Of a stretch of DNA of 64,000 nt, positions 62,012 to 64,000 are shown piece by piece (position 1 is the stretch's first letter; every line of letters begins with the position of its first letter). This stretch comes from Floccularia luteovirens. Lineage: Eukaryota; Basidiomycota; Agaricomycetes; Agaricales; Squamanitaceae. Where the stretch lies: assembly GCA_009739215.1 (NCBI GenBank), contig VSJF01000004.1:620001-684000 (forward strand). Reading direction: 5' to 3'. A program made the position numbers and the translations under genes. Below the pieces are notes generated by a model. The model was not told the DNA's origin, did no database searches, and was given only the letters and a program-made list of their open reading frames with translations.

Positions 62012-62446
62012 AATAACGCTCAAGTCTCAAAGGCCTCCAGTATCGTGTTCTCCCCCAATCCTGCAACTTGAAGATTGGTATTGGATGTTACGAGCGTAGG
62101 GCGTGGATCGGAAAGGACTCATGAACAGGCTCTTTCGAGCTGATGTGTGATACACTTGATTGTGTACAAAGTGGTCCGGAATAGAAGATACTTATTTCGT
62201 TGAACTGCAAACTGGATAGGCTTCTGAGTGATATATCAACAACAGTACTTATCAGGAGACAGAAACCACGTGTTTGGTGACGTCCATGGATCTAGGATAT
62301 ACATGGTACTCTTAGACTCCTCATGCGTATGAATGGCATTGAGACGGTCTAACGAGGAAATGCAACATTCATCTCCAGATACCAATAATCTGATCCAGAA
62401 AGTTTGGTATAGGTACATAAATTATGTTATACAAAACGGAGATACT
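62012..62446. other. Intergenic, 435 bases
   Basis: Upstream of the formin and downstream of MCM6, both on the minus strand. It should hold the formin promoter and MCM6 3' end. No RNA gene or repeat seen. Confidence 0.5.
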
Positions 62447-63988
<1,542 letters not shown>

Positions 63989-64000
63989 TCACAGCTCAAC

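Noticed and set aside
62012..62023. Formin start at 62023
   Set aside because: That codon is TTG; the ATG at 62011 begins the recognisable hydrophobic segment.

Overview
The window looks like a gene-dense euchromatic segment of a basidiomycete fungus, most likely Agaricomycotina (species not identifiable by eye). The evidence is the architecture: almost every gene is cut by introns of about 45-65 bases with GT..AG ends and short CTNA-like branch sites, several exons are under 30 bases, intergenic gaps are mostly 100-500 bases, and the gene content (S53 sedolisin, S28 peptidase, Btz-domain protein, diaphanous-type formin) is fungal. I rebuilt exon structures by hand by matching donor and acceptor sites to reading phase and to conserved protein families. 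All 28 gene models keep phase through to the stop; the last one runs off the right edge.

Layout. 16-7431: ORM1/ORMDL (sphingolipid control), an MTD1-type methylenetetrahydrofolate dehydrogenase, a GLC8/inhibitor-2 protein, and SEC18/NSF. 7589-13190: a STIMATE/YPL162C-like membrane protein, a B-box plus DUF2009 protein, and eIF3m. 13191-18048: a 2.3 kb gap holding a decayed sedolisin copy, then an apparently intact 15-exon secreted sedolisin. 18306-27064: a C9orf78/Tls1-like splicing-linked protein, an unknown Ser-rich protein, dynein light intermediate chain, TIP41, TAF12 and RRS1. 27206-36047: TFIIB, an unknown low-complexity protein, a Btz/CASC3-domain protein, an epoxide hydrolase and THOC3/TEX1. 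36509-44958: a large unknown protein with seven predicted membrane segments, a secreted S28 peptidase and a URH1-type nucleoside hydrolase. 46541-55768: PAH1/lipin, NDUFB9 (LYR protein), RRN3 and an MDR-family oxidoreductase. 55841-64000: a 20-exon formin and the 3' part of MCM6.

Most genes are single-copy housekeeping functions and do not form a metabolic cluster. Several neighbours share broad processes: TAF12, RRS1, TFIIB and RRN3 (Pol II and Pol I transcription, ribosome assembly), Btz and THOC3 (mRNP assembly), ORM1 and PAH1 (lipid control). Close divergent pairs (DLIC/TIP41, TAF12/RRS1, NDUFB9/RRN3) share promoters of 125-181 bases.

I found no convincing new multi-gene system. The items most worth a second look are the very small exons (9, 10, 16 and 18 bases), two likely GC-AG introns, the sedolisin pseudogene next to its intact relative, a possible broken gene for a small cysteine-containing protein at 45658-45994, and the uncharacterised seven-segment membrane protein with a receptor-like layout.
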